Source: CAWIMX01 sp963792785
Lineage (GTDB): Bacteria; Acidobacteriota; Vicinamibacteria; Vicinamibacterales; CAVVIG01
Direction of reading: 5' to 3'
Length of the DNA: 64,000 bases
Assembly: GCA_963792785.1 (NCBI GenBank)
Contig: CAWBXO010000002.1
Coordinates: 767,141-831,140, forward strand
A model generated the notes under the pieces. The model saw only the letters and a program-made list of their open reading frames with translations, did no database searches and was not told where the DNA came from. The first letter of the stretch is position 1. Each line of letters begins with the position of its first letter. Below, one piece after another: positions 15,950 through 24,222 of the stretch. The position numbers and the translations under genes are program-made.

Positions 15950-17284
15950 ATGTACTTCATCTACAGCCTGCTCGCGTTCGTCGTCTTCGTGGTCGTGTCG
16001 CCGTATTTCGCGTACCAGGCGATCCGCTACAAGAAATACATCGGCAGCCTGCGCCAGCGGCTCGGGTACCTGCCGGTGTCGGTGAACGTCGACGGCGACG
16101 AATCGATCTGGATCCACGCCGTGTCGGTGGGCGAGGCGCTCACCGCGCGCGCGCTCGCCGAGGATCTCAAAGCCCGCTACCCGCGCCTGCGCCTCTATCT
16201 CTCGACGACGACGATGACGGGGCATGAGGTGGCGCGCCGGAGCCTGCAGCACGTCGACGCGGTGTTCTACTTCCCGTTCGACTGGTCGTTCATCGTGCGC
16301 CGCACGCTCGCGCTCGTGAAGCCGCGGCTCTTCATCATGATGGAGACCGAGATCTGGCCGAACCTGCTGCGTGAGTGCCGCACGCGCGACATCAAGACGC
16401 TGCTCATCAACGGGCGCATCTCCGCCCGGTCGTACCCGCGCTACAAGCTGATTCGATCCTTCTTCCGGCGCGTGCTCCTCGACGTGGATCGGTTCTGCAT
16501 GCAGAGCGACGAGTCGGCGCGCCGGCTGATCGACCTCGGCGCGGATCCCGCGCGGGTCACGGTCACGGGCAGCCTGAAGTTCGACTCGCTCGAGGTGCCG
16601 CGCGTCACGGCGCACGGGCGGCCGCGCGAGCGCGTCCTGCGCTTCTTCACGGTGCCGCCGCACCGCGTGGTGATCATCGCCGGCAGCACGCTGCGCGGCG
16701 AGGAGGCGCCGGTGCTGCGCGCGTTCGAGCGCGTGCGCACCCTCTCGCCCGGCGCGCTGCTGATCCTCGCCCCGCGCCACGCCGAGCGCTTCGGCGAGGC
16801 GGAGCAGCTCGCGCGCGAGACCGGCCTGAGCGTCGTGCGCCGATCCGACCTGCCGATCGACGCCGAGCCCCGGGCCGACGTCGTGGTGCTCGACACGATC
16901 GGCGAGCTCGCGCAGCTCTACCAGATCGCCACCGCCGTCTTCGTGGGCGGCAGCCTCGTCGATCAGGGCGGGCACAACATCCTCGAGCCGGCGATCTTCG
17001 GCAAGCCGATCGTCTTCGGGCCGTACATGCAGAACTTCCGCGAGATCGCCGAGGCCTTCGTCTCGAACGACGCGGCCGTGCAGGTGGCGTCGGAACGCGA
17101 TCTCGACGGGGCGCTGCTCTCGCTCGCCACGGATCCCGTGCGGCGCGCCCGCCTCGGCGCCGCGGCTCGCGCGCTGGTCGAGGCCAACCGCGGCGCGAAG
17201 GAGAAGACGCTCGCCGTGATCGCGGACCTGCTGCCGCCGAGCGGGCCCGGCGCCGTGGTGCGGCCCTTCCGGCTGGTCAATTGA
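15950..17284 (+). CDS. waaA: 3-deoxy-D-manno-octulosonic acid transferase
   Basis: A 444-residue GT30 enzyme that adds Kdo from CMP-Kdo to lipid IVA at the inner membrane. It has an N-terminal membrane anchor (residues 4-22), then WIHAVSVGEALTA with the catalytic-base Glu62, STTTMTGHEVAR, METEIWPNLLRE and the C-terminal GGSLVDQGGHNILEPA that binds the CMP-sugar. The number of Kdo units added cannot be told. It heads an operon: its TGA overlaps the TTG start of lpxK. The upstream region carries a promoter overlapping that of gap. Confidence 0.95.
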   Translation: MYFIYSLLAFVVFVVVSPYFAYQAIRYKKYIGSLRQRLGYLPVSVNVDGDESIWIHAVSVGEALTARALAEDLKARYPRLRLYLSTTTMTGHEVARRSLQHVDAVFYFPFDWSFIVRRTLALVKPRLFIMMETEIWPNLLRECRTRDIKTLLINGRISARSYPRYKLIRSFFRRVLLDVDRFCMQSDESARRLIDLGADPARVTVTGSLKFDSLEVPRVTAHGRPRERVLRFFTVPPHRVVIIAGSTLRGEEAPVLRAFERVRTLSPGALLILAPRHAERFGEAEQLARETGLSVVRRSDLPIDAEPRADVVVLDTIGELAQLYQIATAVFVGGSLVDQGGHNILEPAIFGKPIVFGPYMQNFREIAEAFVSNDAAVQVASERDLDGALLSLATDPVRRARLGAAARALVEANRGAKEKTLAVIADLLPPSGPGAVVRPFRLVN

Positions 17285-18270
17285 TTCGCGCGCTGAGCCG
17301 TCTTTACGGCGCCGCGTCGGCCCGGCGGCGACGTTGGTACGCGGCCGACCCATCGCGCCGCCGCACCCTCGCGAAGCCGGTCGTCAGCGTCGGCAACCTC
17401 CGCGTGGGCGGCACTGGCAAGACGCCCGTCGTGAGGTACATCGCGCGGCTGCTCGCCGACGCCGGGCGCAAGCCGGCGATCCTCTCCCGCGGCTACGGCC
17501 GGCGGCGCCCCTCGCGGGGGGCGACGGTGGTCTCGACCGGCGCCGAGGTCGTCGCCGGTCTCGACGCGGCCGGCGACGAGCCGCTGATGCTCGCCCTCGC
17601 GCTCCCGGGCGTCGCCGTCGTCGTCGGCGCGAGCCGATATGCGTGCGGCCTCGAAGCCGAGCGGCTGGGCGCCGACGTCCACGTGCTGGACGACGGGTTT
17701 CAGCATCTCGAGCTCGCGCGCACCGTGGATTTCCTGCTCGTGGACGAAGACGACCTCGGCGATCATCCGATGCCGTTCGGGCGCCTGCGCGAGCCGATCG
17801 CGTCGGCGACCGCGGCGGACGCGCTGCTGGTGACCGCGGGCTACGACTCGGCCGTCCGCCGCATCGCCGACGCCTTCGGCGTCGCGACCGCCTTCCGGGT
17901 CTCGCGCGTAATCGGCGCGCCGCGGATGGTCTCGAACGGGGAGTCCGTCGTCGTGCCGCCAGACGCGCGCGTGTTCGGGCTGGCGGGCATCGCGCGGCCC
18001 GAGCGGTTCTTCACGGATCTCGACGGCACGGGCTGGCGCGTGGTGGGGACGATGGTGTTCAGGGATCATCATCCGTACACGGCGCGCGACGTCGCGCGCA
18101 TCACGGCCGAGGCGCGCGCGCACGCGGCCTCCATTGTGCTCACGACGGAGAAGGACGCCGTGCGGCTGGCCGCCCGCGATCTCGGCGACCTGCCGTGCGC
18201 CTACGTGCCGCTCGTCACCACCATCGAGCCGGCGGACGCGTTCCGCCGGTGGCTGCTGGACCGCGTCTGA
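17281..18270 (+). CDS. lpxK: Tetraacyldisaccharide 4'-kinase
   Basis: A 329-residue LpxK that phosphorylates the 4' position of lipid A disaccharide. The Walker A (GGTGKTP, residues 43-49) and LSRGYGRR with the substrate loop VLDDGFQHLELAR are typical. TTG 17281 is taken as the start because the kdtA stop overlaps it (TTGA), giving a family-typical N-terminus (IRALSRLYGAASARRRRWY) that includes the amphipathic membrane-binding helix. Weak start and overlap suggest translation by coupling. It is followed by the acyltransferase with a TGATG junction. Confidence 0.93.
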   Translation: MIRALSRLYGAASARRRRWYAADPSRRRTLAKPVVSVGNLRVGGTGKTPVVRYIARLLADAGRKPAILSRGYGRRRPSRGATVVSTGAEVVAGLDAAGDEPLMLALALPGVAVVVGASRYACGLEAERLGADVHVLDDGFQHLELARTVDFLLVDEDDLGDHPMPFGRLREPIASATAADALLVTAGYDSAVRRIADAFGVATAFRVSRVIGAPRMVSNGESVVVPPDARVFGLAGIARPERFFTDLDGTGWRVVGTMVFRDHHPYTARDVARITAEARAHAASIVLTTEKDAVRLAARDLGDLPCAYVPLVTTIEPADAFRRWLLDRV

Positions 18271-19217
18271 TGCGCGAGCGCCTGGAGTACCTGCTCGTCC
18301 GGTTCCTCATCGCGGTGGTGCGGTGGCTCCCCGAGCCTGCCGTGCACGGTTGCGGCAGCCTGCTCGGCCTGGCGTTCTACACGCTCGACGGCGCGCACCG
18401 GCGCGTGGCGGAGCGGAACCTCGCGCTCGCGTTTCCGCTGCGGTCGCCGGCCGAGCGGCGGGCGACCGTGCGGGGTGCGTTCCAGCATTTCGGGCACCTC
18501 CTCTTCGAGCTGCTGAAGTTCAGCACGCTCACGCCGGACGACATGCTGGCGCGGGTGGAGTTCGAGGGCGCCGATCGTGTCGAGGCGGCGCACGCGCACG
18601 GGCGGGGCGTGCTCTTCTGCACGGGCCACTTCGGCTTCTGGGAGCTGCAGGGCATCACGCATCCGCTGCGCTTTCCACCGATGGCGGTGGTCGCGCGGGT
18701 GCTCGACAACCGTCCGTTGAACGCCCTGCTCGAGCACATCCGCGGCCGCACGGGCAACAGCGTGATCTACCGCCAGGGCACGCTGCGGCGGGTGATGCGC
18801 ACGCTGCAGGCGAACGGCGGCGTCGGCATCCTGATCGACCAGCACATCCAGAGCAAGGACGCCGTCGAGGTCGCGTTCTTCGATCGGCCCGCCGCCACGA
18901 CGACGGCCGTCGCCGCGCTCGCGCTGCGCACGGGCGCGCCGGTGGTGCCGCTGTTCGCGCTTCCGCTCGGGAAGGGCCGCTACCGGATGATCTACGAGCA
19001 CCCGGTCGAGCCGCCGCCGGAGGACAGCCCCGACCGCGTCCGCGAGTTCACGCAGCGCTGCACCGACGTGCTCGAGATGTACGTGCGCCGGCACCCCGAG
19101 CTGTGGCTGTGGATGCACCGGCGGTGGAGGACGGACGAGGCGTCCGGCGAGGCCGCGCGGGGGATGTTTCCCGCGGCGAAACCGGATCCGGAATCTGGTG
19201 ATGGGGTGATGGGGTGA
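18270..19217 (+). CDS. Lipid A biosynthesis acyltransferase (LpxL/LpxM family)
   Basis: A 315-residue late acyltransferase. It has an N-terminal membrane helix, the HX4E catalytic pair (H120, E125 in TGHFGFWEL), GVGILIDQH and the closing WLWMHRRWR of the family. It would add a secondary fatty acid to Kdo-lipid A; whether it is LpxL or LpxM is not clear because only one copy is present here. ATG 18270 shares bases with the lpxK stop. The last residues (GDGVMG) and the stop codon are encoded by a GATGGGGT tandem repeat. Confidence 0.9.
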   Translation: MRERLEYLLVRFLIAVVRWLPEPAVHGCGSLLGLAFYTLDGAHRRVAERNLALAFPLRSPAERRATVRGAFQHFGHLLFELLKFSTLTPDDMLARVEFEGADRVEAAHAHGRGVLFCTGHFGFWELQGITHPLRFPPMAVVARVLDNRPLNALLEHIRGRTGNSVIYRQGTLRRVMRTLQANGGVGILIDQHIQSKDAVEVAFFDRPAATTTAVAALALRTGAPVVPLFALPLGKGRYRMIYEHPVEPPPEDSPDRVREFTQRCTDVLEMYVRRHPELWLWMHRRWRTDEASGEAARGMFPAAKPDPESGDGVMG

Positions 19218-19278
19218 TGTGACGATGGGGTGATGGAGCGCTCCATCTCGACCTCGCCACATCACGCCATCTCACCAT
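19196..19278. repeat. Two-armed array, unit GATGGGGT, between convergent genes
   Basis: The left arm is GGTGATG/GATGGGGT units on the plus strand; the right arm (about 19246-19278) is the same type of word on the minus strand. The arms meet near the perfect 16-base palindrome GATGGAGCGCTCCATC (19231-19246). It contains the stop codon of the acyltransferase gene and ends 8 bases before that of nadE. It could fold as a two-way terminator. Confidence 0.75.
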
Positions 19279-19285
19279 GCGAGGA

Positions 19286-20938
19286 TCACTCCGTCCCGCT
19301 GTCCCACTTCGCGGCGATCGGCATGCGCCAGCCGGTGCCGAATGCGCGGTCGGTCACCTTCAGGCCCGGCGCGGCCTGCTTGCGCTTGAACTCGGCGCGG
19401 TGCACGAGCGTCAGCACGCGCGCCACGACCTCGGGATCGTGGCCCGCCGCGACGATCGCGTCGCGCGATTCCTGGCGTTCGATGTGGCGCTGCAGGATGT
19501 CGTCGAGGACGTCGTAGGGCGGCAGCGAGTCCTGATCGGTCTGATTGGGCCGCAGCTCGGCCGACGGCGCCTTGGTCAGCACCGCCTCCGGAATGTCCGG
19601 GCGCCCGCGCGTGCTGTTCAGCCACCGCGCGATCCGGTACACCATCGTCTTCGGCACGTCGGCGATGACCGCCAGGCCGCCCGACATGTCGCCGTAGAGC
19701 GTGCAGTAGCCGACGGCCAGCTCCGACTTGTTGCCGGTCGTCAGCAGCAGCGCCGACGTCTTGTTCGACAGCGCCATCAGCAGGTTGCCGCGAATGCGCG
19801 CCTGAATGTTTTCCTCGGTCACATCGCGCGGCCGCCCTGCGAAGGCGTCCACGAGCGTCGCGTCCATCGCCTCCATGGCGCGCGCGATCGGCAGCGTGAT
19901 CGTCGCGATGCCGAGATTCGCCGCGAGCGCCACCGAGTCGTCCACGCTGCCCGGGCTCGAGAAGGGCGACGGCATCAGCACGCCGGTCACGTTCGACGGC
20001 CCGAGCGCCTCGGCGGCGATGGCGGCCGTGAGCGACGAGTCCACGCCGCCCGACAGCCCGAGCACGGCGCGGCTGAAGCCGCACTTGCGCGCGTAGTCGC
20101 GCGTCCCCATCACCAGCGCGTCCCAGATCTCGGCCTCGGGGCGGACGTCGAAGGGCGGCAGCGGATCCGTTCGATCGAGATCGCAGATGACGATGTCGGT
20201 GGCGAAGGAGCGGCCGCGCGCGATGGCGGCGCCGTTGGCGGCGAACGCGCAGCTGCGCCCGTCGAACACCAGGTCGTCGTTGCCGCCGGTCTGGTTCACG
20301 TAGAGCACCGGCACCGTGTACCGCCGCGCCATCGCGCCGAGCATGCGCTCGCGCAGTTCCTGCTTGCCGACGGTGAACGGCGAGGCCGAGAGGTTCAGGA
20401 TCGCGTCGGCGCCGGCGGCGGCGAGCTCCGAGATCGGATCCCGGTGATAGCGCGGCCGCTGCCAGAAGTCCCGATCGTTCCAGACGTCCTCGCAGATCGT
20501 GATGCCGAGGCGGCGTCCGCCGAGCTCGAGCACCTGCGGGCCGTCGAACGGCTCGAAGTAGCGGTCTTCATCGAAGACGTCGTAGGTGGGCAGGAGCGCT
20601 TTCCGGAACCGCGGCCCGACGCGGCCGTCCGCGACGAGCGCCGCGCTGTTGTAGAGCGGGCGGCCGACCGGTTCGGGATTGGTCTCCGGCAGCCCGACGA
20701 GCACGGGCGGCAGGCCGCGCAGGTCGCCGGCCAGCGTGTCGAGCGCCCGCCAGCTGCGCTGGATGAAGTCCTGGCTGAGGAGCAGGTCCCGCGGCAGGTA
20801 TCCGACGAGCGCCAGCTCGGGCGTGACCGCGAGGTCGGCGCCCTCGCGCGCGGCGGCGCGCACGCCGTCGACGATTTGCCGCGCGTTGCCGGCGAGATCG
20901 CCGACCGTCGAGTTGAGCTGCAGGAGCGCGATGCGCAC
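19286..20938 (-). CDS. nadE: Glutamine-dependent NAD+ synthetase
   Basis: A 550-residue two-domain enzyme making NAD from deamido-NAD, glutamine and ATP. The N-terminal nitrilase-type glutaminase domain has the triad E41, K113 and C149 (GITICEDVW). The C-terminal synthetase domain has the PP-loop SGGVDSS (296-302), followed by LLTTGNKSE and YGDMSGGLAVIADV. The start is GTG 20938. It is on the opposite strand from the LPS genes on both sides, with only 24 bases to the divergent waaF. Confidence 0.96.
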   Translation of the reverse strand: MRIALLQLNSTVGDLAGNARQIVDGVRAAAREGADLAVTPELALVGYLPRDLLLSQDFIQRSWRALDTLAGDLRGLPPVLVGLPETNPEPVGRPLYNSAALVADGRVGPRFRKALLPTYDVFDEDRYFEPFDGPQVLELGGRRLGITICEDVWNDRDFWQRPRYHRDPISELAAAGADAILNLSASPFTVGKQELRERMLGAMARRYTVPVLYVNQTGGNDDLVFDGRSCAFAANGAAIARGRSFATDIVICDLDRTDPLPPFDVRPEAEIWDALVMGTRDYARKCGFSRAVLGLSGGVDSSLTAAIAAEALGPSNVTGVLMPSPFSSPGSVDDSVALAANLGIATITLPIARAMEAMDATLVDAFAGRPRDVTEENIQARIRGNLLMALSNKTSALLLTTGNKSELAVGYCTLYGDMSGGLAVIADVPKTMVYRIARWLNSTRGRPDIPEAVLTKAPSAELRPNQTDQDSLPPYDVLDDILQRHIERQESRDAIVAAGHDPEVVARVLTLVHRAEFKRKQAAPGLKVTDRAFGTGWRMPIAAKWDSGTE

Positions 20939-20962
20939 GGTTAAAGGTTACTATTACCGCAC

Positions 20963-21964
20963 GTGACTCGCCTGGCCATCTTCGCGCCCAACTGGCTCGG
21001 CGACGCCGTCATGGCGCTGCCGGCGATCGCCGACATCCGCCGCGCCAACCCGGCCGCCGCGATCGCGGTGGCGGCGCGCCCGGCCGTCGCGCCGCTCTTC
21101 CAGCTGGTTCCCGGCATCGACGACGTGGTGGAAGTGAGCCGTCCATCGGGCGCGCTCGCCGGCTGGCGCGAACTCGGCCGCGAGCTCCGCGAGCGGGGCG
21201 CCTTCGACGCGGCCGTCCTGCTGCCCAATTCCTATCGGACGGCGCTGATGGCCGTGCGCGCCGGCATTCCCGAGCGGTGGGGCTATCGGACGGACTGGCG
21301 CGGGCATCTCCTGACGCGCGCCATCGCGCCGCCGCGCGACACGCATCAGGTGGACTACTACCGCGAACTCGCGCGCGCGCTCGGTTGTCCGAACGGACCG
21401 GCGGAGCCGACGCTCGCGCCGCGGGATGGGGATCGCGACGCCGCCGCGCAGTTGCTCAGAGACGCGGGATGGGACGGCCGCGCGCCGCTCGTCGCGCTCG
21501 CGCCCGGCGCCGCGTACGGCGGCGCGAAGAAATGGCCGGCGGCGTCGTTCGCCGAGCTCGCGGCCGGCCTCGCGGCGGACGGCGTCGCGTCCGTGCTCGT
21601 CGGCAGCCCGGCCGACGCGGACACGGCGGCCGAGATTGTCTCGACCGCCGGCGGGAGCGCGACCCTCCTGAATCTGATCGGCCGCACGGACCTGCCGGCG
21701 CTCGCGGGCGTGTTCGCCCTCTGCCGCGCGGCCGTGTCGAACGATTCCGGCGCGATGCACGTCGCCGCCGCGGTCGGGATCCCCGTGACGGCGGTCTTCG
21801 GCCCGACCAACGAACGGGCCACCGCGCCGCGGGCGGCGCACGTGCAGGTGCTGACGCATCCGGTGTGGTGCCGGCCGTGCATGCTGCGCGAGTGCCCGAT
21901 CGATCACGGCTGCATGCGCGGCATCGGCGCCGCGCGCGTGCTCGAGACGGTGCGGTTCCGATGA
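20963..21964 (+). CDS. waaF: Heptosyltransferase II-type enzyme (GT9)
   Basis: A 333-residue GT9 heptosyltransferase building the LPS inner core from ADP-heptose. Signatures are APNWLGDAVMALPAI at the N-terminus (the WaaF hallmark), LLPNSYRTALM, LAPGAAYGGAKKWP and SNDSGAMHVAAAVGIPVTAVFGP. The start is GTG 20963; the -10-like TACTAT at 20949-20954 would make the message nearly leaderless. It opens waaF-gmhB-hldE1-hldE2-waaC and its stop overlaps gmhB by 4 bases. Confidence 0.92.
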   Translation: MTRLAIFAPNWLGDAVMALPAIADIRRANPAAAIAVAARPAVAPLFQLVPGIDDVVEVSRPSGALAGWRELGRELRERGAFDAAVLLPNSYRTALMAVRAGIPERWGYRTDWRGHLLTRAIAPPRDTHQVDYYRELARALGCPNGPAEPTLAPRDGDRDAAAQLLRDAGWDGRAPLVALAPGAAYGGAKKWPAASFAELAAGLAADGVASVLVGSPADADTAAEIVSTAGGSATLLNLIGRTDLPALAGVFALCRAAVSNDSGAMHVAAAVGIPVTAVFGPTNERATAPRAAHVQVLTHPVWCRPCMLRECPIDHGCMRGIGAARVLETVRFR

Positions 21965-22545
21965 GCGGGCGTCCGGCGGTGTTCCTCGATCGCGACGGCA
22001 CGCTCATCGAGGACGTGGGCTACCTCGATCACACCAGCCGCATCGACGTCTATCCGTGGACGGCGGAAGCCGTGCGCGCGCTGAACCGCGCGGGCCTCCC
22101 GGTCGTCGTCACGACGAACCAGTCGGGCGTGGCGCGCGGGTTCTTCACCGAGGCGCGCGTCCGCGAGGTGCACCAGCACCTGTCGGCGATCCTCGCGAAG
22201 GCCGGCGTCCGGATCGACGCGTACTACTATTGTCCGCACCATCCGGAGGGCGCGGTCGACGAGTACCGGCGCGCGTGCGACTGCCGGAAGCCGGGCATCG
22301 GGATGATCGAGGCCGCCGCGCGCGATCTCGGCATCGACCCCCACCGCTCCTTCGTCGTCGGCGACCGGTGGCTGGATGTCGGCATGGCGAAGCACGCCGG
22401 CGCCCGCGCCATTCTCGTCAAGACCGGCGCCGGCCGGTCGCAGCTCGAGGCGCCGCCCGAGGGGCTCGAGGCCGACGCCGTCGCGGATAATCTCATCGCG
22501 GCCGTGAGCTGGATCCTCACGGAAGCTGAGGAACTGGGGAGCTGA
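21961..22545 (+). CDS. gmhB: D-glycero-beta-D-manno-heptose 1,7-bisphosphate 7-phosphatase
   Basis: A 194-residue HAD phosphatase of the GmhB/HisB group. The nucleophile and acid are D10 and D12 (FLDRDGT); VTTNQSGVARG and VVGDRWLDVGMA supply the other HAD motifs. The zinc loop (CPHHPEG then CDCRKPG) is intact. It dephosphorylates heptose bisphosphate between the two HldE activities, and its place between waaF and hldE supports that over histidinol-phosphatase. ATG 21961 overlaps the waaF stop. Its own stop lies at the start of a GAGCTGAG repeat array. Confidence 0.9.
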   Translation: MSGRPAVFLDRDGTLIEDVGYLDHTSRIDVYPWTAEAVRALNRAGLPVVVTTNQSGVARGFFTEARVREVHQHLSAILAKAGVRIDAYYYCPHHPEGAVDEYRRACDCRKPGIGMIEAAARDLGIDPHRSFVVGDRWLDVGMAKHAGARAILVKTGAGRSQLEAPPEGLEADAVADNLIAAVSWILTEAEELGS

Positions 22546-22560
22546 GGAGCTGAGGAGCTG
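22525..22560 (+). repeat. Tandem repeat GAGCTGAG at the gmhB-hldE1 junction
   Basis: Three perfect or nearly perfect 8-base units preceded by a degenerate one. It contains the gmhB stop codon (22543-22545) and supplies GAGGAG, the ribosome-binding site of hldE1. A change in unit number would alter both. Confidence 0.8.
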
Positions 22561-23673
22561 ATGAAGATCGCGCGTTCCGTGCATCCGCTGCCCGGCGAGG
22601 CCGAGCGCCTGGAGCGTCTGGTCGGCCTGGTGGACGGCTTCGCCGGCCGGCGGATTCTCGTGGCCGGCGACATCGTCGCCGACGAGTTCATCTACGGCGA
22701 GGTCGCGCGCGTGTCGCGCGAGGCGCCGGTGCTGATCCTGAAGTACGACGCCACCGAGGTCGTGCCGGGCGCCGGCGGGAACGCCGCCAGCAACGCCGCG
22801 GCGCTCGGCGGCCGCGTGCAGCTGGCGGGCGTGGTCGGCGCCGATCCGGAAGGCCGCCGGCTGCTGAGCAGCTTTCCGCGCGCCGTCGGCACGGGCCTGG
22901 TGGCCCGCGCGGCCGGCTACGGGACGCCCACGAAGACGCGCATTCTGGCCGGCGGCGTGCACTCGGCGAAGCAGCAGGTCGTGCGGATCGATCGCGAACC
23001 CGACTGGCCGGTGGCCCAGCCCCTGCGCCAGCGGCTGCTCCGCGCGGTCGTGAAGGGCGCCGCGGAGTGCGACGCGGTGATCCTGTCCGACTACGGATCG
23101 GGGCTCGTGACGCCGGCGCTCGCGAAGTCCGTGCGGGCCGCGCTCGATCGGCGCACGCGCCGCCGCCGCGTGCCCGTGCTGCTCGACTCGCGCTACGGGC
23201 TGCTCGGCTATCGCGGCGTGACCGCCTGTACGCCGAACCAGTCCGAGGTGGAGCAGGCGCTCGGCGTGCGGCTCGACGAAGATCCGGCCGCGCTCGAGCA
23301 GGCGGGCCGCCGCCTGCTCAAGGATCTGCGGACCGAGGCCGTGCTGATCACACGCGGCAGCCGTGGCATGGCGCTGTTCCAGCCGAAGCAGCTGACGATT
23401 CACGTGCCGATCTTCGGATCGGACGAAGTCACCGACGTCACCGGCGCCGGCGACACGGTGATCGCGACGTTCGCGCTGGCGCTCGCGGCCGGCGGATCCT
23501 TCTACGAGGCGGCGCGGCTCGCGAACTACGCCGGCGGCCTCGTGGTGATGAAGCGCGGCACGGCGACCGTGAGCGCGCGCGAGCTCATCGAGGCGATCGA
23601 GAGCGACCACGACACGACCACCGAGCCCTGGTCGCAGGAAGGGCCTCCGCAGGGGAGATCTCGTAGGGATTAG
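22561..23673 (+). CDS. hldE: D-glycero-beta-D-manno-heptose-7-phosphate kinase (HldE N-domain type)
   Basis: A 370-residue PfkB/ribokinase-fold kinase that phosphorylates heptose 7-phosphate at C1. Seen: ILVAGDIVADEFIYG, the GAGGNAASNAAALGG substrate loop, ILSDYGSG, CTPNQSEVEQ and the catalytic DVTGAGDTVIATFALAL with the base Asp. E. coli carries this as the first half of HldE; here kinase and adenylyltransferase are separate adjacent genes, as in HldA/HldC systems. The ATG directly follows a repeat array that supplies its Shine-Dalgarno. Its TAG stop begins a TTAGGGG array. Confidence 0.9.
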   Translation: MKIARSVHPLPGEAERLERLVGLVDGFAGRRILVAGDIVADEFIYGEVARVSREAPVLILKYDATEVVPGAGGNAASNAAALGGRVQLAGVVGADPEGRRLLSSFPRAVGTGLVARAAGYGTPTKTRILAGGVHSAKQQVVRIDREPDWPVAQPLRQRLLRAVVKGAAECDAVILSDYGSGLVTPALAKSVRAALDRRTRRRRVPVLLDSRYGLLGYRGVTACTPNQSEVEQALGVRLDEDPAALEQAGRRLLKDLRTEAVLITRGSRGMALFQPKQLTIHVPIFGSDEVTDVTGAGDTVIATFALALAAGGSFYEAARLANYAGGLVVMKRGTATVSARELIEAIESDHDTTTEPWSQEGPPQGRSRRD

Positions 23674-23696
23674 GGGTTAGGGGTTAGGGGTTAGGG
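23664..23696 (+). repeat. Tandem repeat TTAGGGG at the hldE1-hldE2 junction
   Basis: Four 7-base units, the first starting in the last codons of the kinase gene and giving its TAG stop. Four G-runs of three or four could form a G-quadruplex on the plus strand or mRNA, 8 bases before the next GTG start. Confidence 0.8.
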
Positions 23697-23704
23697 AATC
23701 ACGA

Positions 23705-24172
23705 GTGTCACGCGTGCTTGGTGAAACCGAACTGGTCGAGGCGGTCGCCCGGGATCGGGCGGCGGGGAAGACCATTGCGTTCGCCAACGGCTGCTTCGAT
23801 CTGCTGCACGTGGGCCACGTGCGGTACCTGCGCGGCGCGGCGGCTGAAGCGGATCGGCTGGTCGTGGCCGTGAACGACGATGGGTCGGTGCGGGCGCTGA
23901 AGGGGCCGGACCGTCCGATCCTGCCGGCCGCGGATCGGGCCGAGCTGGTCGCCGCGCTGGCGTGCGTGGACTACGTCGTCGTTTTCGCCGACCCGACGGT
24001 CGAGCGCCTCCTCCGGCTGATCACGCCGGACGTGCACTGCAAGGGCACGGACTACACCGTGGACTCGGTGCCGGAGCGCGCGGTGGTCGAGGCATACGGC
24101 GGCCGCACGGCGATCGTGGGCGATCCAAAGAACCATTCCACACGCGACCTCCTCCGCCGACTTGCGACTTGA
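23705..24172 (+). CDS. D-glycero-beta-D-manno-heptose 1-phosphate adenylyltransferase
   Basis: A 155-residue cytidylyltransferase-fold enzyme (HldE C-domain, RfaE2 or HldC type) that makes ADP-heptose. FANGCFDLLHVGHVRYL holds the HxGH nucleotide motif; VNDDGSVRALKG and GDPKNHSTRDLLRRL (ST-type signature) are typical. The start is GTG 23705, 8 bases after a TTAGGGG array and without a normal Shine-Dalgarno unless the G-rich repeat serves. The final residues RRLAT and the stop are encoded within an ACTTGCG array. Confidence 0.92.
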   Translation: MSRVLGETELVEAVARDRAAGKTIAFANGCFDLLHVGHVRYLRGAAAEADRLVVAVNDDGSVRALKGPDRPILPAADRAELVAALACVDYVVVFADPTVERLLRLITPDVHCKGTDYTVDSVPERAVVEAYGGRTAIVGDPKNHSTRDLLRRLAT

Positions 24173-24222
24173 GACTGGCGACTCGGGACTTGTGACTTGA
24201 GACTTGCGACTTGCGACTACTG
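24163..24222 (+). repeat. Tandem repeat ACTTGCG at the hldE2-waaC junction
   Basis: Eight 7-base units (ACTTGCG, ACTTGAG, ACTGGCG, ACTCGGG, ACTTGTG, ACTTGAG, ACTTGCG, ACTTGCG). The hldE2 stop codon (24170-24172) and the TTG start of waaC (24211) both lie inside it, so copy-number change would alter their spacing by 7 bases. Confidence 0.85.

Noticed and set aside
23664..23696. Telomere-type repeat TTAGGGG, possible chromosome end or eukaryotic contamination
   Set aside because: It is embedded between two intact heptose genes and is only four units long; other junctions have unrelated units.
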